Source of the DNA: Sphingomonadaceae bacterium PASS1
GTDB lineage: Bacteria > Pseudomonadota > Alphaproteobacteria > Sphingomonadales > Sphingomonadaceae
Assembly: GCA_002255985.1 (NCBI GenBank)
Contig: NKIR01000017.1
Span: 1-40,227, forward strand
DNA length: 40,227 bases
Direction: 5' to 3'
Position numbers and translations under genes: made by a program. Numbering within the stretch: the first letter of the stretch is position 1; the number at the start of each line of letters is the position of its first letter. Shown one piece after another: positions 25,577-34,119 of this stretch. The notes beneath the pieces are model-generated. The model was given only the letters and a program-made list of their open reading frames with translations, was not told the origin of the DNA and did not search any database.

Positions 25577-26761
25577 ATGTCAACTCTTTCCCTCTTGTCC
25601 GAGTCGCGCCCCGAACCATTTGATCCGTTCGGAGCGCTGGCCGTGTCATTGTCGCTCGGCGGCGATGGGCTACGCGGGGTTGTGAAAGACAATTTCGATG
25701 TCGCCGGACTTTCAACCAGTTGCGGCAGCGCGCGATTCGCCCGCAGCGATGCTGCGGTAAGAAATGCTGATGTGGTGCAAGCGTTGGTTGCAGGTGGCGC
25801 GCATCTGATTGGTCGCGCCCGTATGCACGAATTGGCCTATGGTGTGACCGGCATCAACCATTGGTCCGGCTCGCCGCTCAATCCAGCAGCACCCGAGCGT
25901 ATTCCCGGCGGCTCGTCAAGCGGCTGTGCGGTGGCCGTGGCAAGCGGATTGGCTGATTTTGCGATTGGTACGGACACGGGCGGTTCTATCCGCGTACCTG
26001 CGGCCTGTTGCGGCATTGTTGGCCTGAAACCGAGCTTTGGGCTGGTTAGCCGCGATGGCGTTCATCCAAGGCGATCCAGCCTCGATTGCGTCGGCGTGAT
26101 GGGTCGCGATTTGGCGACGATCAATCAAATCATGCGGCTCATAGCGCCCGGTTATTCGGCGCAAATGGCTCCTGCGGCGTCCGCAATCAGAGTGTTGAGA
26201 ACGCAAGCTGATCCCGAAATTCTCGAGCCGTTTTATAAGCTCATCAATTCAGCGGTTTGCGAAGGCGATATTGTCGAGTTGCCGCAGATGCGGGGGGCGT
26301 TTGAGGCTGGAGTGCTTCTGATCGCGGCCGAAATGTGGGAGGAATACTCTTGGCTGGCGCCAGATTTCGACGGCGTTGGCGATGACGTTGCACAAAGGTT
26401 GAGACGCGCGGAAAGCATCAGCAACGCCCAGGCCCAGGCCGCTCAGGCTGTTGGTCAAGACTTTGCAAGCGACGTTGACGCGCTCCTTGGTACCGATGAT
26501 TTTCTCGTCCTCCCAACGCTGCCGTGCGTGCCGCCATTGGTGCGCGATGCCGGAAATTCGACCGCGACATTGCGGCTGACTGAACTGGTTCGACCGTTCA
26601 ACCTGTCAGGCCACCCCGCGCTGACATTGCCGTTTGCAAAGGAGGGCGGTCTCCCGACGAACGTCCAGATCGTCGGGCGGCGAGGCAAAGATGCCGAGCT
26701 TTGCGCATTTGCGGCCCGTTTTGCGGCCAGAATCAATCAGAAGATTGGAGCAAGATTATGA
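25577..26761 (+). CDS. iacH: Amidase-signature family hydrolase (IacH-like)
   Basis: A 394-residue amidase-signature enzyme with the complete Ser-cisSer-Lys triad: K37 in GVVKDNFD, the cis-Ser in PGGSSSG (about 113-115) and the nucleophile S137 in TDTGGSIR. IacH is the amidase of iac clusters; it is thought to hydrolyse indole-3-acetamide-type or conjugated substrates, and its exact role there is not settled. It is the first gene of the 15-gene rightward operon. The ATG at 25577 lies right at the expected transcription start, which suggests leaderless translation. It overlaps iacA by ATGA. Confidence 0.88.
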   Translation: MSTLSLLSESRPEPFDPFGALAVSLSLGGDGLRGVVKDNFDVAGLSTSCGSARFARSDAAVRNADVVQALVAGGAHLIGRARMHELAYGVTGINHWSGSPLNPAAPERIPGGSSSGCAVAVASGLADFAIGTDTGGSIRVPAACCGIVGLKPSFGLVSRDGVHPRRSSLDCVGVMGRDLATINQIMRLIAPGYSAQMAPAASAIRVLRTQADPEILEPFYKLINSAVCEGDIVELPQMRGAFEAGVLLIAAEMWEEYSWLAPDFDGVGDDVAQRLRRAESISNAQAQAAQAVGQDFASDVDALLGTDDFLVLPTLPCVPPLVRDAGNSTATLRLTELVRPFNLSGHPALTLPFAKEGGLPTNVQIVGRRGKDAELCAFAARFAARINQKIGARL

Positions 26762-27930
26762 GTGCAATTGCTTTGCGGGAACCTGCCGCAACCCTCGATG
26801 ACAATGGCCTGTCCGATCCACTCGCCGGATTGCTGAAGCAAGTGTCTGCGCGTTACGACGAGTTTAACACGCAGCGACGCCTGAGCAGCGATATTGTTGA
26901 ACTACTCAAGCAGGCTGGTGTCTATCGCGCTCTGGTCGCAAAACGGTTTGGCGGCGACGAAAAGTCGCCAAGCGAATTCCTCCAATTGGTTGAGAGAATC
27001 TCGACTGCGGACGGCTCGACGGGGTGGGTTGCAAGCTTCGGCTTCTCGTCGGTGTACCTGTCGGCGCTTCCGCTCGACACGCTGGAGACGATGTATGCCA
27101 ATGGTCCCGATGTGGTTTTCGCAGGTGGCATTTTCCCGCCCCAGAAAGCGATCCCAGTCGAAGGTGGAATTCAGGTTTCGGGTCGCTGGAGTTGGGGCAG
27201 CGGCTGTACTGGCGCCGATTTGATTGGTGTCGGCGTACAGGTCGATAACGGGACGAAGACAAACGGCTTGCCGCGCATCGCCGTTATGCCGAGCGACCGC
27301 GTGACCATCGCCGAAAACTGGAATGTCAACGGGCTGAAGGGCACGGGAAGCCATGATATGGTCGTCGACAACGTCGTCGTGGCACCTGAATGGACCTTCG
27401 TCAGAGGGGGCGCTTCGAGCCTGGATGAACCGCTCTACCGCTATCCGTCGATGGCACTGGCGGCGCAAGTGCTGGCGGTAGTAGCGCTGGGTGTTGCGCG
27501 GGCCGCCCTGGATCACATGAAAGCGATCGCCGCAAATCGCGTCTCGATCACGGGCGCTCCAACCTTCGGCGACCGGGCGCATGTACAGATCGAAATTGCA
27601 AAAGCCGAAGCACTACTCCGATCGGCGCGCGCGTTCTTCTATGAAACGACTGATGCGGCATTCGGCAAGCTGTGCGCTGGCGATGAGTTATCTCTGGAGG
27701 ATCGCGCTCTTATCCGATTGGCATCGACGAATGCCGCGCGCAGCGGCGCGGATGTTGCCGCAGCCATCTATCGCCTGTCCGGCACTGACGGAATTTTCAA
27801 GGCCAATCCAGTGGCTCGGTTCATGCAAGACGCGATGATTGTGCCGCAGCACGCCTTTCTTTCAGAGGGCACCTGGCAAAGCGCAGGGCGGATATTGCTT
27901 GGTTTCGAACCTGCACCAGGATTCCCATGA
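26758..27930 (+). CDS. iacA: Flavin-dependent monooxygenase of the acyl-CoA dehydrogenase fold (IacA-like, indole-3-acetate oxygenation)
   Basis: A 390-residue group-D flavin monooxygenase related to HsaA, HpaB-C2 and DszC. It has an acyl-CoA-dehydrogenase-like N-terminal helical domain (AGVYRALVAKRFGG), the TADGSTGWV region, a central beta domain (SGRWSWGSGCTGAD) and a C-terminal four-helix bundle ending WQSAGRILLG. IacA uses reduced flavin to oxygenate indole-3-acetate at the start of the pathway. The reduced flavin would come from the IacG-like reductase at 31266. The start is the ATG of an ATGA overlap with iacH; the frame extends upstream only as overlap. Confidence 0.88.
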   Translation: MSAIALREPAATLDDNGLSDPLAGLLKQVSARYDEFNTQRRLSSDIVELLKQAGVYRALVAKRFGGDEKSPSEFLQLVERISTADGSTGWVASFGFSSVYLSALPLDTLETMYANGPDVVFAGGIFPPQKAIPVEGGIQVSGRWSWGSGCTGADLIGVGVQVDNGTKTNGLPRIAVMPSDRVTIAENWNVNGLKGTGSHDMVVDNVVVAPEWTFVRGGASSLDEPLYRYPSMALAAQVLAVVALGVARAALDHMKAIAANRVSITGAPTFGDRAHVQIEIAKAEALLRSARAFFYETTDAAFGKLCAGDELSLEDRALIRLASTNAARSGADVAAAIYRLSGTDGIFKANPVARFMQDAMIVPQHAFLSEGTWQSAGRILLGFEPAPGFP

Positions 27931-27946
27931 TTGAAAGGAATAAGCC

Positions 27947-28300
27947 ATGACTTCGCAACCGATACGCGCCCTGTTTTGCGGCGCCGTCCTGCAGAATTTC
28001 TTCGACCTACCAGGGGCCGAGATTCCGACCGTGCTCAAGGCTACCGGGCGGCTGCTCCGGACGATCCGTGAGATGCCGGGCGTCAATGTGCTGGGTAGCT
28101 TTGACGACGACGAAACCATGGTCGGAACCTCGCCCAATGGCTGGCCCTGGACTTTCTATATCCTTGCTGACGTACCCGACCGCGATACGGCGGTCGCGAT
28201 CTGCAACCTGTTTCGCACAACTGAAGTCGGGGAATATCGACTTTGGAAATTTATGCGGGTCGAGGCGCGATTAGGGCGCGAACTGGTAATGCCCGAATGA
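27947..28300 (+). CDS. iacB: IacB-like small protein
   Basis: A 117-residue protein of unassigned fold, without signal peptide or membrane segments. It has a Pro/Gly-rich middle (TSPNGWPWTFYILADVPDRD) and ferredoxin-like alternation of strands and helices. It is called IacB from its position between iacA and iacI, which matches the iacHABICDE order of described clusters. IacB is reported to help convert the IacA product, but the mechanism is not evident from the sequence. AAAGGA precedes the ATG at 27947. It overlaps iacI by ATGA. Confidence 0.75.
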   Translation: MTSQPIRALFCGAVLQNFFDLPGAEIPTVLKATGRLLRTIREMPGVNVLGSFDDDETMVGTSPNGWPWTFYILADVPDRDTAVAICNLFRTTEVGEYRLWKFMRVEARLGRELVMPE

Positions 28301-28821
28301 GCGAAGCGGGTCTCCTTGCTCGGCTTGAGGAGCTTGAGGCGGAAAGCGCAATTCGGCGACTTGTCGCGCGTTACTTTGCGATCTGTGACGATCTTGGTCC
28401 CAATACGCCTTTCGTGGAACTTGGCAGCCTATTCACGCAGGATGCCGTTTGGGAAGGACGCGGGCGCTATGCCAAGGCGTTCGGGCGTTACGATGGGCGC
28501 GAAGCAATCATAGGGATGATCCGCTCTTACTGCCTGCCTCAGCCGCACTTCGATATGACCGGGCATTTCTTTTCTGCGGAAGCGATCGAGGTCGAGGGCC
28601 CTGCCGCCAGTGGCCATTGGATGATGCTTCAGACCAGCGACTATGCCGAGGGCAAAAGCGATTTTCGCGGTGCGCGTCTCGCTCTGCGCTTTGCGCTCGA
28701 AGACGGGTGCTGGCGCATAGCCCATTTTCGTACCCAGAACATCTTTTCCCGCCAAGAAGATCGCTGGAGCGACGAAGTGTCGATCCCCGTCCCCATTGGC
28801 AGCCGCGGAGCCACAAAATGA
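28297..28821 (+). CDS. iacI: SnoaL/NTF2-like protein (IacI-like)
   Basis: A 174-residue protein with an NTF2-like cone fold of the SnoaL/ring-hydroxylating-dioxygenase-beta type: N-terminal helix AESAIRRLVARYFAICDD, then FTQDAVWEGRG, a YDGREAIIGMIRSY helix and the terminal strands WRIAHFRTQNIFS. The ATG at 28297 overlaps iacB by ATGA. The frame continues upstream to 28243 but only as overlap. IacI is a conserved iac gene of poorly defined function. The fold suggests a small isomerase or hydratase, or a structural partner of an oxygenase. Confidence 0.78.
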   Translation: MSEAGLLARLEELEAESAIRRLVARYFAICDDLGPNTPFVELGSLFTQDAVWEGRGRYAKAFGRYDGREAIIGMIRSYCLPQPHFDMTGHFFSAEAIEVEGPAASGHWMMLQTSDYAEGKSDFRGARLALRFALEDGCWRIAHFRTQNIFSRQEDRWSDEVSIPVPIGSRGATK

Positions 28822-30050
28822 CATATGCCGACTACGCCACCCTGGTCCAACCCGACCGCGTTCACAGCCGATTGTATAAAGACCCGGCGATTTTTGAAGA
28901 CGAGATGGACCGCATCTTTTCAAAAACCTGGGTCTGGGTTGCCCATGACAGCCAGTTGCCCAATCCAGGCGATTTCGTAACTACCCACGTCGGACGCCAA
29001 CCGGTGATCGTCAATCGCGACAAAAAAGGTGTCGTGCGTGTCATGCTCAATCGCTGCCGCCACCGCGCCGCAACGGTGTGCGAGGCGGTGTCGGGAAACG
29101 CGGCAGGGTTTGTTTGTCCCTATCATGCATGGACTTACGCGCAGGACGGCAGTCTGCGAGGTATGCCTTTGCCAAAGGGTTACAAGGATTTTGATAAAAG
29201 CAATCACGGCCTCGTCCAGCTCCGGGTCGAGAGCTACGGCGGCCTGATCTTTGCAACCTTCAACGAGAGCGCCCCGCCGCTCGAAGACTTTCTCGGGCGC
29301 GCTCGCCCATGGATTGACCTGTTCATGAAACAGGCAGGGGGTTTCCCGGTCAAAGCAGCTGGGGAGCATCGCTTCACCTTCCCTGGAAACTGGAAGATTC
29401 AACTCGAGAACACGACCGACGCCTATCATTTTCCCGTCGTCCACAAATCTTTCCTGACCTCGTTGGACAACGCCACCGAAGAGCTTTTCTCGTTCATGCA
29501 GGGCGACGGATATGTTGAGGATCTAGGCAACGGACACAGCGTCCTCGTCATGATTCCCGAGTTGGTCGATCTTGAAGGCGATCTGGATGCCCCAGTTCCC
29601 GAGCGGTTCGAGGCCCTCGCCGAGGAATTGCGCGCAGATTATCCGGAGGAACAGGTCCGTCGCATTGTCCGCGCAGTTGGCGGTTCGGGATTTAATCTCA
29701 ATCTTTTTCCGAACCTTGCCTGCTCAATGGCGTTCTTCCGTGTTCTAAGGCCCATCACAGTCGACAAGACTGAAATCCGACACATAGCGATCACGATGGA
29801 TGGCGGGCCACCCGCAGCCAACCGCGCCCGGCTGCGTCTGCACGAGCACTTTCAGGGGCCGATGGGCTTTGGAACACCCGACGACGCCGATGCGTGGGAG
29901 CGCGTTCAGCGCGGTGCGCAAGCGGGTGACGATGTCTGGATCATGGTCAATCGCGGTGAAGACAAGACAGCATCGAACGCTGGCGACGTGACCGCCGAAA
30001 CGGGCATGCGTGCCGCCTATCAAATGTGGAAAAGGATGATGGTGGCATGA
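28818..30050 (+). CDS. iacC: Rieske non-haem iron oxygenase, large subunit (IacC-like)
   Basis: A 410-residue ring-hydroxylating oxygenase alpha subunit. The Rieske [2Fe-2S] ligands are C80 and H82 in CRHR and C100 and H103 in CPYH. The mononuclear iron site has D201, H204 and H209 in NTTDAYHFPVVH. In the iac pathway IacC with IacD dioxygenates an oxindole-acetate intermediate on the way to catechol. The ATG at 28818 forms ATGA with the iacI stop; the longer frame upstream is only overlap with iacI. The enzyme needs a reductase (IacF), which is missing from this operon. Confidence 0.92.
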   Translation: MTYADYATLVQPDRVHSRLYKDPAIFEDEMDRIFSKTWVWVAHDSQLPNPGDFVTTHVGRQPVIVNRDKKGVVRVMLNRCRHRAATVCEAVSGNAAGFVCPYHAWTYAQDGSLRGMPLPKGYKDFDKSNHGLVQLRVESYGGLIFATFNESAPPLEDFLGRARPWIDLFMKQAGGFPVKAAGEHRFTFPGNWKIQLENTTDAYHFPVVHKSFLTSLDNATEELFSFMQGDGYVEDLGNGHSVLVMIPELVDLEGDLDAPVPERFEALAEELRADYPEEQVRRIVRAVGGSGFNLNLFPNLACSMAFFRVLRPITVDKTEIRHIAITMDGGPPAANRARLRLHEHFQGPMGFGTPDDADAWERVQRGAQAGDDVWIMVNRGEDKTASNAGDVTAETGMRAAYQMWKRMMVA

Positions 30051-30526
30051 GCGGCGTCGACCAGGCCAAGGCAGCCGAAGCCTTCATCGCTCTCGAAGCA
30101 GACCTTCTCGATCACGCAGAATATCAGCAATGGCTCGATCTGTGGGATGACGGCGGACTTTACATTATCCCGATCGGCGAAGGTGACGATTTTGAAGACC
30201 GGCTTAATTATGCTTACGACGACGCCGCCATGCGGCGCATGCGGGTTGCGCGGCTGACAAGCGGACAATCCATGTCGGCAAACGAAGCTGCAAGAACCGT
30301 CAGAGTTACGGGCCGCTATCGGCTGCTCGATTCATCAGCGGACGACGTGGTCAATATCCGCTGTGCGCAGACGCTAACCGAATATCGCCGCGAAACTCTG
30401 CGCACCTATGCCGCCAACGTCACCTTCGTTCTGAAACCCTGTGATGACGGCTTCCGCATACAAAAGAAGGTCGTTCGGTTGATAAATTCGGACGGCGCGC
30501 TCGCTGGGTTGACTTATTTGTTATGA
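30047..30526 (+). CDS. iacD: Ring-hydroxylating oxygenase small (beta) subunit (IacD-like)
   Basis: A 159-residue NTF2-like beta subunit, with EADLLDHAEYQQWLDLWDDGGLYIIP and the late RIQKKVVRLIN strand typical of aromatic dioxygenase beta subunits. It pairs with the upstream alpha subunit to form the hexameric oxygenase and has a structural role. The start ATG at 30047 overlaps the iacC stop by ATGA. It ends in another ATGA overlap with iacE. Confidence 0.9.
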   Translation: MSGVDQAKAAEAFIALEADLLDHAEYQQWLDLWDDGGLYIIPIGEGDDFEDRLNYAYDDAAMRRMRVARLTSGQSMSANEAARTVRVTGRYRLLDSSADDVVNIRCAQTLTEYRRETLRTYAANVTFVLKPCDDGFRIQKKVVRLINSDGALAGLTYLL

Positions 30527-31269
30527 GCAAGCGCGATCCAAGACGTGTGGCGATCGTCACAGGCGGAGCGGGCGGCCTCGGCCTTGCAATAACGCGTGCG
30601 CTCATTTCCGGCGGATGCGCTGTCTTGCTTACAGATATCGATGGAGACGCTGCGGCGAAGGCTGCGGCGTCGGTTGAAGGGGAATGCAAGGCCACCGAGC
30701 TCGACGTCACGCGCAAGCCCGAGTTTGAAAAGGTATTGGAGTTGGCCTGCTCACATTGGGGCGGTGCCGGGATATTGGTCAACAACGCGGCGCTCACCAA
30801 GACCACCCCAATCTTCGACATATCGGGCGATGAGTTCGATCATGTCGTTGCCATTGCTCTTAAGGGCACGTTCCTTGGCTGCCAGGTGCTTGGGCGCTAT
30901 TTCGCGGACCAACGCTATGGCCGGATCATCAACATGGCGTCTTTGGCCGGTCAGAATGGCGGGGCGGCAACCGGCGCGCATTATGCCGCCGCAAAAGGCG
31001 GAATTCTGACCCTCACCAAAGTCTTCGCGCGCGAGCTCGCGTCAGCTGGTGTAACGGTGAATGCGATCTCTCCTGGACCGCTGGACCTCGATTCTGTCCG
31101 CAATCTGCTTCCGCCCGATAAATTAGCAAGTGTCGTACAATCCATTCCGGTGGGCACCCTTGGTGACGCCGGTTTTGTGGCCCGGTTGATCGAACTGCTC
31201 ACCTCTCCAGATGCAGTTTCGGCAACCGGTGCCACATATGATCTCAACGGAGGGCTGTATCTGCGATGA
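30523..31269 (+). CDS. iacE: Short-chain dehydrogenase/reductase (IacE-like)
   Basis: A 248-residue classical SDR with the NAD(P)-binding TGGAGGLG near the N-terminus, the NNAAL motif, catalytic Ser in NMASLAG and the YAAAK Tyr-Lys pair. The NAVISPG-like block (VTVNAISPGPL) follows. In the iac pathway IacE acts on the oxygenated oxindole intermediate. It directly overlaps iacG by ATGA: in described clusters iacF lies between these two genes, so a reductase gene is cleanly absent here. Confidence 0.88.
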   Translation: MSKRDPRRVAIVTGGAGGLGLAITRALISGGCAVLLTDIDGDAAAKAAASVEGECKATELDVTRKPEFEKVLELACSHWGGAGILVNNAALTKTTPIFDISGDEFDHVVAIALKGTFLGCQVLGRYFADQRYGRIINMASLAGQNGGAATGAHYAAAKGGILTLTKVFARELASAGVTVNAISPGPLDLDSVRNLLPPDKLASVVQSIPVGTLGDAGFVARLIELLTSPDAVSATGATYDLNGGLYLR

Positions 31270-31775
31270 GCGACCAACAGCTCTTTCGCAGCGCCATATC
31301 GCGCCTTTCGGCAGCAGTGAATGTCATTGCCACCGATGGGGAGGTTGGGCTTTACGGCATGACTGCCTCTGCGGTGTGCAGTGTCTCCGACGATCCGCCA
31401 ATGATCCTCGTGTGCGTCAATCGCAACGTGCGCGCCAACGAAATCTTCAAGGTCAATGGGCGGCTGTCGGTGAACATCCTTGCCGATGGCCAGTCGGACA
31501 TATCGGCGCGGTTTGCATCAAGCGCTTTGTCGATAGGCGAGCGTTTTGGCGAAATGTCCGATTGGTTCGTTGGAGAAACGAGCGCGCCTTTGCTTAGCGA
31601 CGCACTTGCGGCGCTCGACTGCACAGTTGAAAGCGTGACGGAAATTGCCACGCACAGCGTCTTCTTCTGCAAAGTCGAGCGTATTGAACTGGGCGAATTG
31701 CGCGACGGTCTTGTATATTTCGATCGTAATTATCGTCGGACCGCAATGGCTATTTCACAGGATCTGACGACATGA
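31266..31775 (+). CDS. iacG: Flavin reductase (IacG-like)
   Basis: A 169-residue member of the flavin reductase-like, FMN-binding split-barrel family, with AAVNVIATDG, MTASAVCSVSDDPPMILVCVN and a late HSVFFCKVERIEL. It supplies reduced flavin from NAD(P)H to a two-component monooxygenase, here IacA. It has no iron-sulphur motif, so it is not an obvious electron donor for the Rieske oxygenase. ATGA overlaps with iacE and catB fix both ends in the operon. Confidence 0.9.
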   Translation: MSDQQLFRSAISRLSAAVNVIATDGEVGLYGMTASAVCSVSDDPPMILVCVNRNVRANEIFKVNGRLSVNILADGQSDISARFASSALSIGERFGEMSDWFVGETSAPLLSDALAALDCTVESVTEIATHSVFFCKVERIELGELRDGLVYFDRNYRRTAMAISQDLTT

Positions 31776-32896
31776 GCAGCGTGGTCCGCATCCGCGATGT
31801 TCGCGTCGTCCTTGCTGACGTGCCGACAATCAGGCCGCATGTTCTTGCGATGACGACGATGAATACGCAGACCATCGTTCTGGTTGAAGTGGAACGCGAC
31901 GACGGGATTAAAGGCTTCGGTGAAGCGACGACAATCGGCGGGCTCGCTTATGGTGACGAAAGCCCCGAAGGCATCAAGCTGGCGATCGAGACTTATTTCA
32001 AACCGCTGATGCAGAATTGCGATGCCAACAGGCCCGCAAATGTTATGGCGCTGCTGCACCGGCACATCGTCGGCAACCGCTTTGCCAAATGTGCGGTCGA
32101 GACTGCGCTACTCGATGCGCTGGGGCGGGCTTGCAATCTTTCGTTATCGGAACTGCTCGGCGGTCGGCGCAGAGACGCTTTACCTGTCGCCTGGACGCTC
32201 GCGAGCGGTGAGACGGCAAAAGATATCGAAGAAGCCGAGCAGATGCTTAGCGCGAGGCGTCACAATGCTTTCAAGCTCAAGATCGGTAAGCGTGACGTCG
32301 CCAGCGACTGCGCTCATGTCGCAGCTATTGCAAAGGCATTGGGAGATCGCGCGTCGATCCGCGTCGACATCAACCAGCACTGGACGCGGGCGCAGGCCGT
32401 CGATGGCATAGCGCGTTTGCAAGACGCTGGCGTCAGCCTGATCGAACAGCCGATCGCTGCAAGCGACGTCATCGGCATGCGAGAGCTCTGCGACCAGTTC
32501 GACGTCGCGATCATGGCAGACGAAGCACTGACTGGGCCGTCCTCAGCGGCGCGCTTCATCGAATCCCGCGCTTGCGATGCGATGTCGCTCAAGATCAATC
32601 AATCAGGTGGTTTGACCGAGGCACGCAAGGTCGCGGCGTTAGCCGAAGTCGCGCATGTCGCGCTCTACGGCGGTACAATGCTTGAAGGCGGCATTGGCAC
32701 TGCGGCGGCTGCGCATCTGTTTTCATGCCTGCCGGACATGGAATGGGGAACCGAGCTTTTTGGCCCGTTGCTCCTCACCGAGGAGTTGCTCGCTGATCCG
32801 CTGGTCTATCGCGATTTTGGTCTGATCGTGCCGACCGGTCCAGGCCTCGGTGTCACGATCGATACCGGAAAACTCGGGCATTTCGAACGAAAATAG
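31772..32896 (+). CDS. catB: Muconate cycloisomerase
   Basis: A 374-residue enolase-superfamily enzyme. It has the N-terminal capping domain (AMTTMNTQTIVLVEVERDDG), the KxK base motif FKLKIGK, metal ligands in VDINQHW and EQPI and MADEAL, and the late GGTMLEGGIG. It converts cis,cis-muconate to muconolactone. It begins with an ATGA overlap to iacG, so the catechol branch is physically fused to the indole-acetate branch. No LysR-type CatR gene is next to it, unlike most catBCA loci. Confidence 0.92.
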   Translation: MSSVVRIRDVRVVLADVPTIRPHVLAMTTMNTQTIVLVEVERDDGIKGFGEATTIGGLAYGDESPEGIKLAIETYFKPLMQNCDANRPANVMALLHRHIVGNRFAKCAVETALLDALGRACNLSLSELLGGRRRDALPVAWTLASGETAKDIEEAEQMLSARRHNAFKLKIGKRDVASDCAHVAAIAKALGDRASIRVDINQHWTRAQAVDGIARLQDAGVSLIEQPIAASDVIGMRELCDQFDVAIMADEALTGPSSAARFIESRACDAMSLKINQSGGLTEARKVAALAEVAHVALYGGTMLEGGIGTAAAAHLFSCLPDMEWGTELFGPLLLTEELLADPLVYRDFGLIVPTGPGLGVTIDTGKLGHFERK

Positions 32897-32910
32897 GAGG
32901 GAGTGGATCA

Positions 32911-33198
32911 ATGTTGTTCATGGTTCAGATGGATGTTCACGTTCCGCCGCACGTCAGCAGCGAGTCGTTCGATCAACTCAAGACAACCGAGAAAGCCAGG
33001 GCTCAGCAGCTCCAGCAATCGGGCAAATGGCGACATTTGTGGCGCGTGGCGGGGCGCTATTCGAACGTAAGTATTTTCGATGTCGCAGACGCCGCCGAAC
33101 TTCACGACATCATGACCAGCCTGCCGCTTTTTCCCCACATGACCGTTGAGGTGACTGCGCTCTGTCAGCACCCGTCGGCCATAGAAAATCAGGCATAG
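32911..33198 (+). CDS. catC: Muconolactone delta-isomerase
   Basis: A 95-residue protein of the expected size. The family pattern is LFMVQMDVHVPP at the N-terminus, EKARAQQLQQSGKWRHLWRVAGRYSNVSIFD with the conserved Glu and Arg, and the LPLFPHM block. It isomerises muconolactone to 3-oxoadipate enol-lactone. AGGAGGGAG lies upstream of the ATG, 14 bases after catB. Confidence 0.95.
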   Translation: MLFMVQMDVHVPPHVSSESFDQLKTTEKARAQQLQQSGKWRHLWRVAGRYSNVSIFDVADAAELHDIMTSLPLFPHMTVEVTALCQHPSAIENQA

Positions 33199-33213
33199 GA
33201 AAGGAGAGTTGCG

Positions 33214-34119
33214 ATGACAGGTTTTGTGAAATCGGAAGCGGTTCAGGCATTGCTCGATAGAGCCAGTGGTGTTGATGGTTCGGGAGGCAATCAACGGCTT
33301 AAACCCATTGTTCGCGACCTCCTCGAAGCTCTGATGGCAGTGATCGAAAAGCATGACATCAGCGAAAGCGAATTCTGGCTTGGTCTCGAATTTCTGGCCA
33401 AGGGTGCACCGGAGTTTGGCCTGATCGCGCCCGGTGTCGGCATAGAGCATTTTCTCGATCTATATATGGATGAGAAGGATGCCCGTGCAGGCCGGTCGGG
33501 TGGGACGCCACGAACCATTGAAGGGCCGCTCTACGTTGCCGGGGCGCCGCTGGTCGACGGAGATGTCAGCAAGACCAACGCTGTCGAGCTGACGCAAGAT
33601 CCGGATGAAACCGAAACTCTCACAATGTCAGGCCAAGTGACAGACCTGTCTGGCGAGCCGGTGAAGGATGTTATCCTGCACGTGTGGCACGCGAATTCGA
33701 AAGGCTTCTACTCACACTTCGATCCGACAGGTCAGCAAACGTCGTTCAATAACCGCCGCAGGATCAAACTCGGCCCTGATGGCCGCTACCGCTTTTCGTC
33801 CAAGATGCCGCGAGGCTATAGTTGCCCGCCCGACGGTGCTTGCGAGAAGCTGATGCAGTTGCTCGGTCGGCATGGCGACCGTCCTGCACATGTCCACTTC
33901 TTTGTCGAGGCATCAGGCTTTCGTTCGCTGACCACCCAGATAAACTTTGGCGATGACCCACGCGCAAAAGATGATTTCGCGTTTGGGACGCGCGAGGGCC
34001 TGCTGCCCGTGCCTGATCGCAGCAGCGGCGCGCCCATCGTGGAATTTGATTTCACATTGCTACCCGCCGAGACGGCAGCCGATGAACATTTCTCCGAGAG
34101 ACCGCGAGCGGCTGCATGA
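33214..34119 (+). CDS. catA: Catechol 1,2-dioxygenase (intradiol)
   Basis: A 301-residue intradiol dioxygenase. The Fe(III) ligands are visible as Y166 (GFYSHFD), Y202 (RGYSCPP), H226 and H228 (PAHVHFF), nearly the same numbering as in characterised CatA enzymes. The N-terminal helical dimer domain is present. It cleaves catechol to cis,cis-muconate. GGAAAGGAGAG precedes the ATG. It overlaps pcaI by ATGA. The order catB-catC-catA is common, but here it is followed at once by the beta-ketoadipate genes. Confidence 0.96.
   Translation: MTGFVKSEAVQALLDRASGVDGSGGNQRLKPIVRDLLEALMAVIEKHDISESEFWLGLEFLAKGAPEFGLIAPGVGIEHFLDLYMDEKDARAGRSGGTPRTIEGPLYVAGAPLVDGDVSKTNAVELTQDPDETETLTMSGQVTDLSGEPVKDVILHVWHANSKGFYSHFDPTGQQTSFNNRRRIKLGPDGRYRFSSKMPRGYSCPPDGACEKLMQLLGRHGDRPAHVHFFVEASGFRSLTTQINFGDDPRAKDDFAFGTREGLLPVPDRSSGAPIVEFDFTLLPAETAADEHFSERPRAAA

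Noticed and set aside
26902-27582. Minus-strand open frames opposite iacA
   Set aside because: Arg-rich translations with no motif; iacA on the plus strand has a complete family pattern and an ATGA link to iacH.
28449-28817. N-terminal extension of the Rieske oxygenase frame
   Set aside because: It overlaps iacI in another frame and has no conserved sequence; the ATG at 28818 forms ATGA with the iacI stop and starts where IacC-type proteins start.
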